A DNA stretch of 64,000 bases from Acholeplasmataceae bacterium (GTDB lineage Bacteria; Bacillota_I; Bacilli_A; Acholeplasmatales; UBA5453): the NCBI GenBank assembly GCA_012837645.1, contig DUQU01000043.1, positions 1 to 64,000 of the forward strand. The letters run 5' to 3'. The stretch's first letter is position 1. Each line of letters starts with the position of its first letter. The notes under the pieces are model-generated. The model saw nothing but the letters and a program-made list of their open reading frames with translations. It was not told where the DNA came from and made no database searches. Made by a program: the position numbers and the translations under genes. Below are positions 10,166 to 19,194 of this stretch, in pieces.

Positions 10166-11048
10166 AACAAGAAAAGAACATCTAACAGAAACATTTCAAA
10201 TTGTCTTAGGCATTATCATCATGAATTGCGGCTTTTATTTTTTCTTTTTACCGCAAAACTTAATTATTGGTGGGGTTACTGGAATTACAGTCTTACTAGA
10301 AAAAATAACATTCTTATCAAAGTTGCCATTTTTTTACACAATAACGATCACATTTTTAAATGGGATATTTTTAGTAATTGGGTTTATCTTTTTAGGAAAA
10401 GACTTTTTTATTAAAACTATTTTTGGTTCTTTGCTTGTTCCTTTTGTCTTTTTCATTTTAGAACTTACAAAAGTTGATCCTTTTATTATCATTAATGAAT
10501 TGTCAGAGCCATTACAACTTTTATTAACTGCAGTTTTAGGAAGTGTTATTATCGGCTTTGGTTTGGGTCTTGTTTTTAGGAATAGCGGCTCTACTGGTGG
10601 AATTGATATTGTTCAAATCATTATAAATAGGAAATACCATCAAAGCTTTATTTTTGGATTTTTAATGACGGATGGTATTATTGTTTTATTAGGTTTATTT
10701 ATTTACCGTAATGTCGAACTCTTTTTATTTTCCATTGGAGCGGTAATATTATCAGCTCTAATTGTGGAGTGGCTCGCTATTAAAGGAAGAAATTCTCATG
10801 CCTTATTTATTATTACGGAAAAGGCTGATGAGCTTAAAAAGGCTATTTTTGAAGTAATCGATCGCGGTGCGACGATTATTGATGCTAAAGGTGGTTACTC
10901 TGATTTAGATAAAAAGTTAGTCATTTGTGTTATTTACACACGGCAACTTAATTTAGCAAGGCATGTAATCGATCAAATCGATAAAGAAGCGTTTACATTT
11001 GTAACACATACAAGGGAGGTTGTTGGATATGGTTTTACGCGCAATTAA
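10152..11048 (+). CDS. YitT family membrane protein (DUF2179 C-terminal domain)
   Basis: NLIIGGVTGITVLLEK, GSTGGIDIVQIIINRKY; C-terminal GATIIDAKGGYSD. Confidence 0.88.
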   Translation: MEVVKTRKEHLTETFQIVLGIIIMNCGFYFFFLPQNLIIGGVTGITVLLEKITFLSKLPFFYTITITFLNGIFLVIGFIFLGKDFFIKTIFGSLLVPFVFFILELTKVDPFIIINELSEPLQLLLTAVLGSVIIGFGLGLVFRNSGSTGGIDIVQIIINRKYHQSFIFGFLMTDGIIVLLGLFIYRNVELFLFSIGAVILSALIVEWLAIKGRNSHALFIITEKADELKKAIFEVIDRGATIIDAKGGYSDLDKKLVICVIYTRQLNLARHVIDQIDKEAFTFVTHTREVVGYGFTRN

Positions 11049-12465
11049 AAAGGTAGGGATATTTTTATTATCATTTTTATTGATTTTTAGTTTGACTAGT
11101 TGTGATTTGGATTCCTTTTTTTCTGACGTGGAATTAAATGTTTCTAGTAATGGTGAAGTCAATTCTTTATATTTTCTTTTAGAGCAGTTTTATTATGAGA
11201 AACTACCTTTAAATTTAACAAAAATTGATGAAGTAGAGGAATTGTTTAAATATACAGATCCCTATACTTATTTATATAAAAAAGATACAAGAAGTATTGA
11301 AATGGGTGATGAGTACGTAGGCTTGGGTTTAACGATTGCCGATCATCCTTTAGGCCTTTTAGTAACGGATATTAATATTAATACCGATATTGATGAAGTT
11401 ATTTATGTTGGCGATATTATTTTAAAAGTAAATGGTGAAACTTTAAATGATCATCAATTTGAAGATAAAACTTTATTTTTAAAAGGAGAAGAAGGAGAAG
11501 TAAAAGAAATGGTAGTAAGACGGATGAACGATGAACTTACAATTGAGCGTCCATTAGCTACTATTCCTTACAATAGTATTAGTTATCAAGTAATTGAAGA
11601 CACTATTGGTTATATTATTATTGAGCGTTTTAGTTTAGATACTAGTGAAAAGTTTTTAGAAGCTTTAGAGGCTTTAGAAGCTGAAGACATTACTAGTTTA
11701 ATCATCGATGTTAGAAATAATGGTGGTGGTTATTTAACTGCGGTAACGGAAATTTTAGAAAACTTTATCGTTGATGATGAGCCTTATTTATATATTTATG
11801 ATGTTAAAAGTGGTGAAGAAGAACCTTATTATTCTCCTTTAGAAGAAGCCAAACCTTATCAAATCGTCACTTTAGTTAACAATAATAGTGCGAGCGCTTC
11901 TGAAGTGTTGGCGGGAACTCTTAAAAAGTATGGTTATCCTGTTTATGGTGAAAAAACTTATGGAAAAGATGTTTTCCAAGTCGGAATTCCTTTAGGAGAA
12001 GTTTTTCCTAAAATGTTTAATGATGATGATATTTTAAACGTTACTGCAGGTTATTGGCTATTAAAGGATAAAACGCGAGTTACTGGCGGGTTATATCCAA
12101 CTATCACCCAAATGCAAACAGGGGTTTTAAGCCTTACTTATCCTGCTTTACTTCAAAATCAAGTTGAAGATAATACTTTTAGTGAAGTTGTTTATAAAAA
12201 AGGTGATGCCCACCAAATAATTAAAACATACCAATATTTATTAAATGCTCTTACTCCTTTTTATTATCAGCCAGGCTATTTTGATGCGGCGATGGCAACG
12301 GCAGTATTAAATTTTCAACAATTAAATGATTTAGAACCGACAGGTATACTAGACGGTGAGACTCAAATTTTATTAATTGATTATTACCGAACTTTAATTA
12401 AAGACAACAAGAATGACCATCAATTAGCTAGTTTAATTAACTATTTAAGCAGCGATGATAATTAA
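11029..12465 (+). CDS. S41 family C-terminal processing peptidase, lipoprotein-like, with peptidoglycan-binding domain
   Basis: Lipobox-like FSLTSCD, PDZ region, NNNSASASEVLAGTLKKYG catalytic Ser region, GEKTYGKDVFQ; C-terminal PG_binding_1-like repeat. Confidence 0.88.
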   Translation: MVLRAIKKVGIFLLSFLLIFSLTSCDLDSFFSDVELNVSSNGEVNSLYFLLEQFYYEKLPLNLTKIDEVEELFKYTDPYTYLYKKDTRSIEMGDEYVGLGLTIADHPLGLLVTDININTDIDEVIYVGDIILKVNGETLNDHQFEDKTLFLKGEEGEVKEMVVRRMNDELTIERPLATIPYNSISYQVIEDTIGYIIIERFSLDTSEKFLEALEALEAEDITSLIIDVRNNGGGYLTAVTEILENFIVDDEPYLYIYDVKSGEEEPYYSPLEEAKPYQIVTLVNNNSASASEVLAGTLKKYGYPVYGEKTYGKDVFQVGIPLGEVFPKMFNDDDILNVTAGYWLLKDKTRVTGGLYPTITQMQTGVLSLTYPALLQNQVEDNTFSEVVYKKGDAHQIIKTYQYLLNALTPFYYQPGYFDAAMATAVLNFQQLNDLEPTGILDGETQILLIDYYRTLIKDNKNDHQLASLINYLSSDDN

Positions 12466-13219
12466 AAAAATCACCAAAGAAAAGAATAATTATCAAGTAG
12501 TTTTTGAAAAGGAAACGCTAGTATTAAAGGCGGCAATTATTGTCCGTTTTGGTTTGCATCAAGGAATGGAAATCTCTCATAGTTTAAAAAGAGAAATTAT
12601 TAAAGCAAATGAAAAAGAAATAATAAGCTCTCAAGCCTTAAAATATTTAGCAAAAGCAAGAACGATTAACGAATTTAAAGAATATTTAAAATCTTTAAAT
12701 TCTCCACCTGAGTTTAGTGCGGAATTGGTGGCTGATTTTGTTAAAAAAGGTTATTTAAACGACCGTTTATATGCGGAAAATATTTTAAATAGATATCAAA
12801 AGAAATATGCTAAAAAGAGAATAGAAGCACTGCTAGTAGAAAAGGGAATAAGTCTCGAAATTATCGAGGAACTTTTAGGAAATTATCAAAATAAGTATTT
12901 ACAAGAACACTTAGAAAAAGTTGTTAATAATACTCAAAAGTCAAATCTTAATAAAACAAAAGCAGCTGTTTTAAGAAAGATGATAAATTTAGGTTATCAA
13001 TTAAAAGAAGTCGAAACGGCTTTGCTTGGTGTTACTTTAAAAACTAAAAAAGAAGCAGAGACTATTAATAAAGAGTTTCAAAAAATAGTTCGAAAACACC
13101 AAAAAAACTTAACAAAAGAACAATTGAATGAGCGCATAAAAGAAACGCTATATCGAAAGGGATATCAAAAAGCAGCAATTGAAAAGTTAATAAATGAGAG
13201 GGAAAATAATGAGGATTAG
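12455..13219 (+). CDS. recX: Regulatory protein RecX
   Basis: AKARTINEFKEYL and repeated three-helix modules (KGYLNDRLYAENIL, NLGYQLKEVETAL). Confidence 0.8.
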   Translation: MIIKKITKEKNNYQVVFEKETLVLKAAIIVRFGLHQGMEISHSLKREIIKANEKEIISSQALKYLAKARTINEFKEYLKSLNSPPEFSAELVADFVKKGYLNDRLYAENILNRYQKKYAKKRIEALLVEKGISLEIIEELLGNYQNKYLQEHLEKVVNNTQKSNLNKTKAAVLRKMINLGYQLKEVETALLGVTLKTKKEAETINKEFQKIVRKHQKNLTKEQLNERIKETLYRKGYQKAAIEKLINERENNED

Positions 13220-15053
13220 TAAAGAAGATACTTATTTTTTTAATGAAGGAAAATTATACGATGCTAAAAGGATTTTTGGTTCTTTCTTAAATAAAGATAA
13301 AAATGGTAAGATTGTTTCTACTCGTTTTACAGTATACGCTCCTAATGCAAGTAAAGTAAGCGTAGTTGGTGATTTTAACAATTGGGATTTAAATAGTAAT
13401 GTGATGGAAAAAATTGACGCGATGGGAATATATAGTATTAATATTCCTCTTAATTTAGAATGGCATCGCTACAAGTATGCTCTTTATGCTAATGGAGAGA
13501 CCTTTTATAAAGCTGATCCTTACGCGACTTATGCGGAGTTGCGTCCCGAGACAAGCTCAATCGTTTATGATATTGATGGTTATCAATGGAGCGATGAAAA
13601 GTATTTAAAAGGAAAAGAAAAACCCTATGATAAGCCTATCAGTATTTATGAAATTCATTTAGGTTCTTGGCGGAGAAAATATGGAGCCTTTTTTAAATAT
13701 AATGAAATTGTTGACGAACTTATTAAACATCTTCTCGAACAAAACTTTACTCATGTTGAGTTAATGCCAATTTATGAACATCCCTTAGATGATTCTTGGG
13801 GCTATCAAGGGACTGGTTATTACGCTGCAACCTCAAGATTTGGTTCTCCAAAAGATTTAATGTATTTAATCGATCGCCTTCATCAAGCTAATATTGGCGT
13901 TATTATCGATTGGGTTCCCGGCCATATTTGTAAAGATGCTCATGGTTTATATTTTTTTGATGGTTCCCCACTTTATGAATATGATTTAAAGTGGAAACGG
14001 GAGAATGAAGTATGGGGAACAGCAAACTTAGATTTAGGAAAAGGTCCAACCCGTTCATTTTTATATTCCAACGCCCTTTTTTGGATGGAGTATTTTCACG
14101 TTGATGGTTTTAGAATCGACGCTGTTAGTAATTTAATTTATTATTTAGGTGATAAAAAAAATGGTGTTAATGAAAAAGCAATCTCCTTTTTACAACAATT
14201 AGCAACTTTACTTTTCAAAAAGGATAATAACTTATTATTGATGGCTGAAGATTCTACCAATTATCCGCTAGTGACGAAGCCAGTGGAAATGGGTGGGCTC
14301 GGTTTTAATTATAAATGGAATATGGGATTTATGAATGATGTTTTAAGTTATTTTAAAAGAGATCCCATTTACAGGAAATGGCATCATCATGAGTTAACAT
14401 TTGTTTTTTCTTATGCTTATACGGAAAACTTTTTATTACCATTTTCGCATGACGAAGTTGTTCACGGAAAAGGTACTTTATTAACACGAATGCCAGGTGA
14501 TTATTGGCAGAAGTTTGCTAATTTTAGAGTTTTAATTGGTCTTTGGATTACCCATCCGGGTAAAAAATTACTTTTTATGGGTCAAGAATTCGCTCATTTT
14601 TCGGAATGGGATAATAACCGCGCTCTTGATTGGCATTTATTTAATTATCCAGCACATGAAAGTGCTAATTTGTTTGTAAGAGAAATGTTAGCGTTATATA
14701 AAAGAGAAACTGCCCTTTATCAAAAAGACCATCAAAATACTGGTTTTAAGTGGATTGACGCTAACAATGTTAACCAGTCTCTTTATAGTTACTTGCGTTA
14801 CGATAATAATGATAATTTTTTAGTAATTATCTTAAATATGACTCCTAGTGTTTATGATAGTTTTCAGTTAGGCGTTCCTAAAAGTGGGATTTATGAGGAA
14901 ATAATTAATAGCGATTATCAAAAGTTTGGTGGTTCAAACCTTTATAATGGTCTTCCTTTACAATCAAAAAGAGGTGAGAGACACGGTTTTCTTAATTATC
15001 TTGAATTAATTATCGCGCCACTTTCAGTGACGATTTTAAAATTAAAAAAATAA
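13209..15053 (+). CDS. glgB: 1,4-alpha-glucan branching enzyme
   Basis: YAPNASKVSVVGDFNNWD, YEIHLGSWRR, YFHVDGFRIDAVSNLIY, LPFSHDEVVHGKGTLL. Confidence 0.96.
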   Translation: MRISKEDTYFFNEGKLYDAKRIFGSFLNKDKNGKIVSTRFTVYAPNASKVSVVGDFNNWDLNSNVMEKIDAMGIYSINIPLNLEWHRYKYALYANGETFYKADPYATYAELRPETSSIVYDIDGYQWSDEKYLKGKEKPYDKPISIYEIHLGSWRRKYGAFFKYNEIVDELIKHLLEQNFTHVELMPIYEHPLDDSWGYQGTGYYAATSRFGSPKDLMYLIDRLHQANIGVIIDWVPGHICKDAHGLYFFDGSPLYEYDLKWKRENEVWGTANLDLGKGPTRSFLYSNALFWMEYFHVDGFRIDAVSNLIYYLGDKKNGVNEKAISFLQQLATLLFKKDNNLLLMAEDSTNYPLVTKPVEMGGLGFNYKWNMGFMNDVLSYFKRDPIYRKWHHHELTFVFSYAYTENFLLPFSHDEVVHGKGTLLTRMPGDYWQKFANFRVLIGLWITHPGKKLLFMGQEFAHFSEWDNNRALDWHLFNYPAHESANLFVREMLALYKRETALYQKDHQNTGFKWIDANNVNQSLYSYLRYDNNDNFLVIILNMTPSVYDSFQLGVPKSGIYEEIINSDYQKFGGSNLYNGLPLQSKRGERHGFLNYLELIIAPLSVTILKLKK

Positions 15054-15142
15054 CCGGAAACCCTTACCGGATAATTAGCGCATTAAATTTACTAATGTTA
15101 TGATATAATCTATCCGGGAATATGAATAATTTAGGAGTAGAA

Positions 15143-17551
15143 ATGATGAATGTTTTTAAAGATAAAGAAACTTTTATTAAGTATTTTAAATATGAAGTAG
15201 AAAGGCGTTATGCAATCGCCTTTGATAAATCAAATAGTTACCAACAATTTATCGCTTTAGGAGCCCTTTTAAAAGAGCACATTAGTAGTGATTGGATTAA
15301 TTCAAAACAAAAAGAACGAGAAATGCGTCAAGTTTATTATTTTTCGATGGAGTTTTTAATGGGAAGAATGATTACTAATAACTTGATGAGCGCTGGCGTT
15401 TATAATCTTGTTTCTGAAGCTTTTGAAGAACTTGATTTAGATTTAAATGAGATTGAACATCAAGAGTCTGATGCGGGGTTAGGAAATGGCGGTTTGGGAA
15501 GACTAGCGGCTTGTTTTATGGATTCAAGTGCTTCGTTAGGATATCCAGTTCATGGTAATTGTTTGCGTTATCGTTATGGTTTTTTTAAACAAAAAATTGA
15601 AGATGGTTATCAAGTAGAATATCCTGATCATTGGCTCAAAGACATTCATGTTTGGGAAATAAGACAAGCAGAAGAAGCTGTTGAAATTCCTTTTTATGGT
15701 CATATTGAAATAACTAGCGAAAACGGCAAATTAAAAGTTACTCATCAAGATGCTGAATATGTTAAGGCAGTTCCTTATGATGTTCCTATTATCGGTTATC
15801 AAAATGGTATTGTTAATACATTGAGATTATGGAATACTGAAGCTTCCGATATTTATCATAATTTTGGTGGTACTTTTGAGTATCATAAAAGGTTAAGACA
15901 AATCTCAGAAATGTTATATCCGAATGATGATACCGATGAAGGCAAGATTTTAAGAATCAAACAACAATATCTTTTTTCTGCAGCTGGCGTTAATAGTATT
16001 GTAAGAAGACATAAAAACATCCATGGGACGATAACTAATCTTCATCATTATGTTGTTTTTCATATTAATGATACTCATCCTACTTTAATTATTCCTGAGT
16101 TAATGCGGATTTTAATCGATGAAGAAAACTTAGAATGGGATCAAGCTTGGGAAATTACTAAAAATAGTGTCGCTTTTACTAATCATACTATTTTACAAGA
16201 AGCTTTAGAAAAATGGCCCTTAAGATTATTTCAACCGCTGTTACCGCGAATTTATACAATTTTAGAAGAAATTAATCGTCGTTTTGTAATTGCAGTAAAA
16301 GAAAGATTTGGAGAAAATAGTAAAGAGGTTTCGGAAATGGCTATTATTAAAGATGGTGTAATCCAAATGGCTCATTTAGCAATTGTTGGTTCGTTTAGTG
16401 TTAATGGGGTTGCGAAATTACATACAAGTATTTTAAAAGCGATTACCTTTCATAACTTTGATAAAATGACTCCAGAAAAGATTAACAATAAAACCAATGG
16501 TATTACTCATAGAAGATGGCTTTTGCAAGCTAATCCTCACCTTGTTGAGTTGCTTAAAAAAACGATTGGCGATCAGTTTATTAGTAATCCAGCTACTTTA
16601 GAAAAATTATTACCGTTTGCTAATGATGAAAATTTTAAAAAAGAATATTATCAAGTAAAACAAGCTAATAAAAAGAAATTAGCTGCGCTTATTGAAAAAC
16701 AAATTAAAGTTAAATTAGATCCAAATTCCATTTTTGATATTCAAGTAAAAAGATTACATGAATATAAAAGGCAACTATTAAACGCACTTCATATTATTTA
16801 CCTTTATTATGAATTAAAGGAAAATGAAGAGTTGCGTGCTACCTTTCATCCTCAAAGCTTTATTTTCGGTGCTAAAAGTGCTCCAACTTATTATTTTGCT
16901 AAAAAGATAATAAAATTAATTAATGCTATTCAAGAAAAAGTTAATAATGATGAGCTCGTTTCTCAATACCTTAAAGTCGCTTTCGTTGAAGATTATAATG
17001 TCACGTACGCGGAGTCGATTATGCCTTCTGCTGATATTAGCGAACAAATATCAACTGCTTCAAAAGAGGCATCAGGAACAGGCAATATGAAGTTTATGAT
17101 GAATGGTGCCCTCACTTTAGGAACTTTAGATGGAGCTAACGTGGAAATAAATGAATTAGTTGGCGATGAGAATATGATGCTTTTTGGAATGAGAGCCGAA
17201 GAAGTTACCGCTTTAGAAAGCTTAGGGACTTACGAACCAATCTTAATTTATGACAATGATTTAAAAATTAAACGAGTCGTCGATAGTTTAACTAATAGCT
17301 TTTTTAGCAATGTCAGCAAAGAAGAATTTGAGGAAATTAGAGCGGCTTTATTAGTTAAAGATCAATACTTTGTATTAAAAGATTTTAATAGTTACCGAGA
17401 TGCGCAAGCACAATTAAATAAACTTTATCAGAATAAAGATTTGTGGCTTCAAAAAGCAATTATTAATACAGCTAAATCGGGCTTCTTTTCTACCGATCGG
17501 ACTATTAGCGATTATAACGAAGAGATTTGGAAATTAAAAGAAGTTAAGTAG
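15143..17551 (+). CDS. glgP: Glycogen/starch/alpha-glucan phosphorylase
   Basis: GLGNGGLGRLAACFMDS, PSADISEQISTASKEASGTGNMKFMMNGALTLGTLDGANVEI; RBS taggag upstream of ATG 15143. Confidence 0.96.
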   Translation: MMNVFKDKETFIKYFKYEVERRYAIAFDKSNSYQQFIALGALLKEHISSDWINSKQKEREMRQVYYFSMEFLMGRMITNNLMSAGVYNLVSEAFEELDLDLNEIEHQESDAGLGNGGLGRLAACFMDSSASLGYPVHGNCLRYRYGFFKQKIEDGYQVEYPDHWLKDIHVWEIRQAEEAVEIPFYGHIEITSENGKLKVTHQDAEYVKAVPYDVPIIGYQNGIVNTLRLWNTEASDIYHNFGGTFEYHKRLRQISEMLYPNDDTDEGKILRIKQQYLFSAAGVNSIVRRHKNIHGTITNLHHYVVFHINDTHPTLIIPELMRILIDEENLEWDQAWEITKNSVAFTNHTILQEALEKWPLRLFQPLLPRIYTILEEINRRFVIAVKERFGENSKEVSEMAIIKDGVIQMAHLAIVGSFSVNGVAKLHTSILKAITFHNFDKMTPEKINNKTNGITHRRWLLQANPHLVELLKKTIGDQFISNPATLEKLLPFANDENFKKEYYQVKQANKKKLAALIEKQIKVKLDPNSIFDIQVKRLHEYKRQLLNALHIIYLYYELKENEELRATFHPQSFIFGAKSAPTYYFAKKIIKLINAIQEKVNNDELVSQYLKVAFVEDYNVTYAESIMPSADISEQISTASKEASGTGNMKFMMNGALTLGTLDGANVEINELVGDENMMLFGMRAEEVTALESLGTYEPILIYDNDLKIKRVVDSLTNSFFSNVSKEEFEEIRAALLVKDQYFVLKDFNSYRDAQAQLNKLYQNKDLWLQKAIINTAKSGFFSTDRTISDYNEEIWKLKEVK

Positions 17552-18353
17552 CAAAAAATGTTTTTAAATAGTTGATAACACCATTATTATCATTATTATG
17601 GTTAGTAATGTTTTTAGTAGTCTTTTTTAATTCTTCACGGCCATTAATCATACAAACACCATGATTAGCGACTGCTAATAGCTCGAAATCATTTGCGCCA
17701 TCACCAAAAGTGATGATCTTATTTTGAGGGTGATTTAAATGGTGAGCGATCGTTAAAAGAGCGTTGCCTTTATTAAAGTTATTTTGATAGACTTCAAATA
17801 AAGCAATATTGTCTTTTTCTCCCCAAAAACGGGCATTTAAAGTTTTGAAAGCAGCAAGATAGTTTTCAAACTCTTTCTTATAGTGAGAATCGATAGCTAA
17901 CATGATTAAAACCGGTTCTAAGTAATTAGGATTATCTAAATCGCCTTTTATTACTTTAGTTGAGGGAGTAATATGAAAGAAGGGAAAAGAAAAATTCTCT
18001 GTTTGATAAGAGTAAAAGTAGTCACCGACATTATAAAATCCCATCACTAAAAACTCCTTGCAAAAACGGAAAATGGACTTTAAGTCTTGGTGAGCAATCG
18101 TCTTAACGAGGGTTTTAAAGTGTGGATCATTCATTTGATATATAGAACTACCGTTATCGCAAATAAGAGGCGTCGTTAAGTCGAGTTGTTGATAATAGTT
18201 TTGGCACGCTCTTAAAGGTCTTCCGGTTGCGAGAACGAGTTTATGGCCATCTCGCTGTAAAGCTTTTAAATAACTTTCACTTTCTTTATTAATTGTTTCT
18301 TTTGACGTTAATAATGTCCCATCTAAATCGATACCTATTAAATACTTTTTCAT
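17544..18353 (-). CDS. Cof-type HAD family hydrolase
   Basis: IGIDLDGTLLTSKETIN, LATGRPLRAC, IITFGDGANDFELL. Confidence 0.9.
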   Translation of the reverse strand: MKKYLIGIDLDGTLLTSKETINKESESYLKALQRDGHKLVLATGRPLRACQNYYQQLDLTTPLICDNGSSIYQMNDPHFKTLVKTIAHQDLKSIFRFCKEFLVMGFYNVGDYFYSYQTENFSFPFFHITPSTKVIKGDLDNPNYLEPVLIMLAIDSHYKKEFENYLAAFKTLNARFWGEKDNIALFEVYQNNFNKGNALLTIAHHLNHPQNKIITFGDGANDFELLAVANHGVCMINGREELKKTTKNITNHNNDNNGVINYLKTFFAT

Positions 18354-18456
18354 TTAATCACCTTAATCATTATCGCATAATTATTTTTTATTAACAAATA
18401 TATTAAGATTAAAATTGCCTTTTTACATGGTATAATGATTAAAAAGGAGTGTTAAA

Positions 18457-19194
18457 ATGCCAAATATTTTTGATTTTAAATATTTAATTTATTTTATAAC
18501 AGGAGTTTTATTTGGCTTTTTATTTTTAGCACTAGTTTATTTATATAGTGCAATTATCGCCGTTAACCGTAAAAATAGAAAATTAAAATTGAACCCTCCC
18601 CATATTGATGAATTGGAAATTGGACTTTTGATTAAAGATGCCCAAGAGCAGTTTAAAAATAAATCAACCCGAAAAGAAGTCGGTTTAGCAACTCATTTAA
18701 AAACCATTTGTTTAGAATTAGCTAACGACATCGCTGATAAATATTATCCGACCAGTAAATATCCTTTATTAGAATTAACTGTAGAAGAGTCCTTAATGTT
18801 GACTCATTATATTGCCAATCGAGTGGAAGAGTTTTTAAGTGCGAAAATATTAGCTGTCATTAAAAGAAGGACGCTCGCTCAAATTAAGTTTTTATATGAT
18901 ACTAAAGTTAAAATTGGCGATATGAAGATTGTCAAAGCGGCTGAAGAAGCTAATGTTAAAAAGATTGGTAAAACTGTTTTAGGTGTTTTAAACGCTGTTA
19001 ATCCTGCTTATTGGGTTAAAAGGATTACAGTTGATAAATTATACGATTTAATTATTGTGAGGATATCTTTAGCGGTGATTGCGATTACCGGAGAAGAGAC
19101 TTATAAAGTTTACTCAAAACGCGTTTTCGTGGAACCCAAGGATTTAGATCTGAACATCGACAGTATTTATGAGGAAATAAAAGGGGAGTTATAA
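18457..19194 (+). CDS. Conserved membrane-anchored protein of unknown function, directly upstream of ftsK-like gene
   Basis: N-terminal hydrophobic segment YFITGVLFGFLFLALVYLYSAIIAV; stop overlaps the next ATG. Confidence 0.6.
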   Translation: MPNIFDFKYLIYFITGVLFGFLFLALVYLYSAIIAVNRKNRKLKLNPPHIDELEIGLLIKDAQEQFKNKSTRKEVGLATHLKTICLELANDIADKYYPTSKYPLLELTVEESLMLTHYIANRVEEFLSAKILAVIKRRTLAQIKFLYDTKVKIGDMKIVKAAEEANVKKIGKTVLGVLNAVNPAYWVKRITVDKLYDLIIVRISLAVIAITGEETYKVYSKRVFVEPKDLDLNIDSIYEEIKGEL

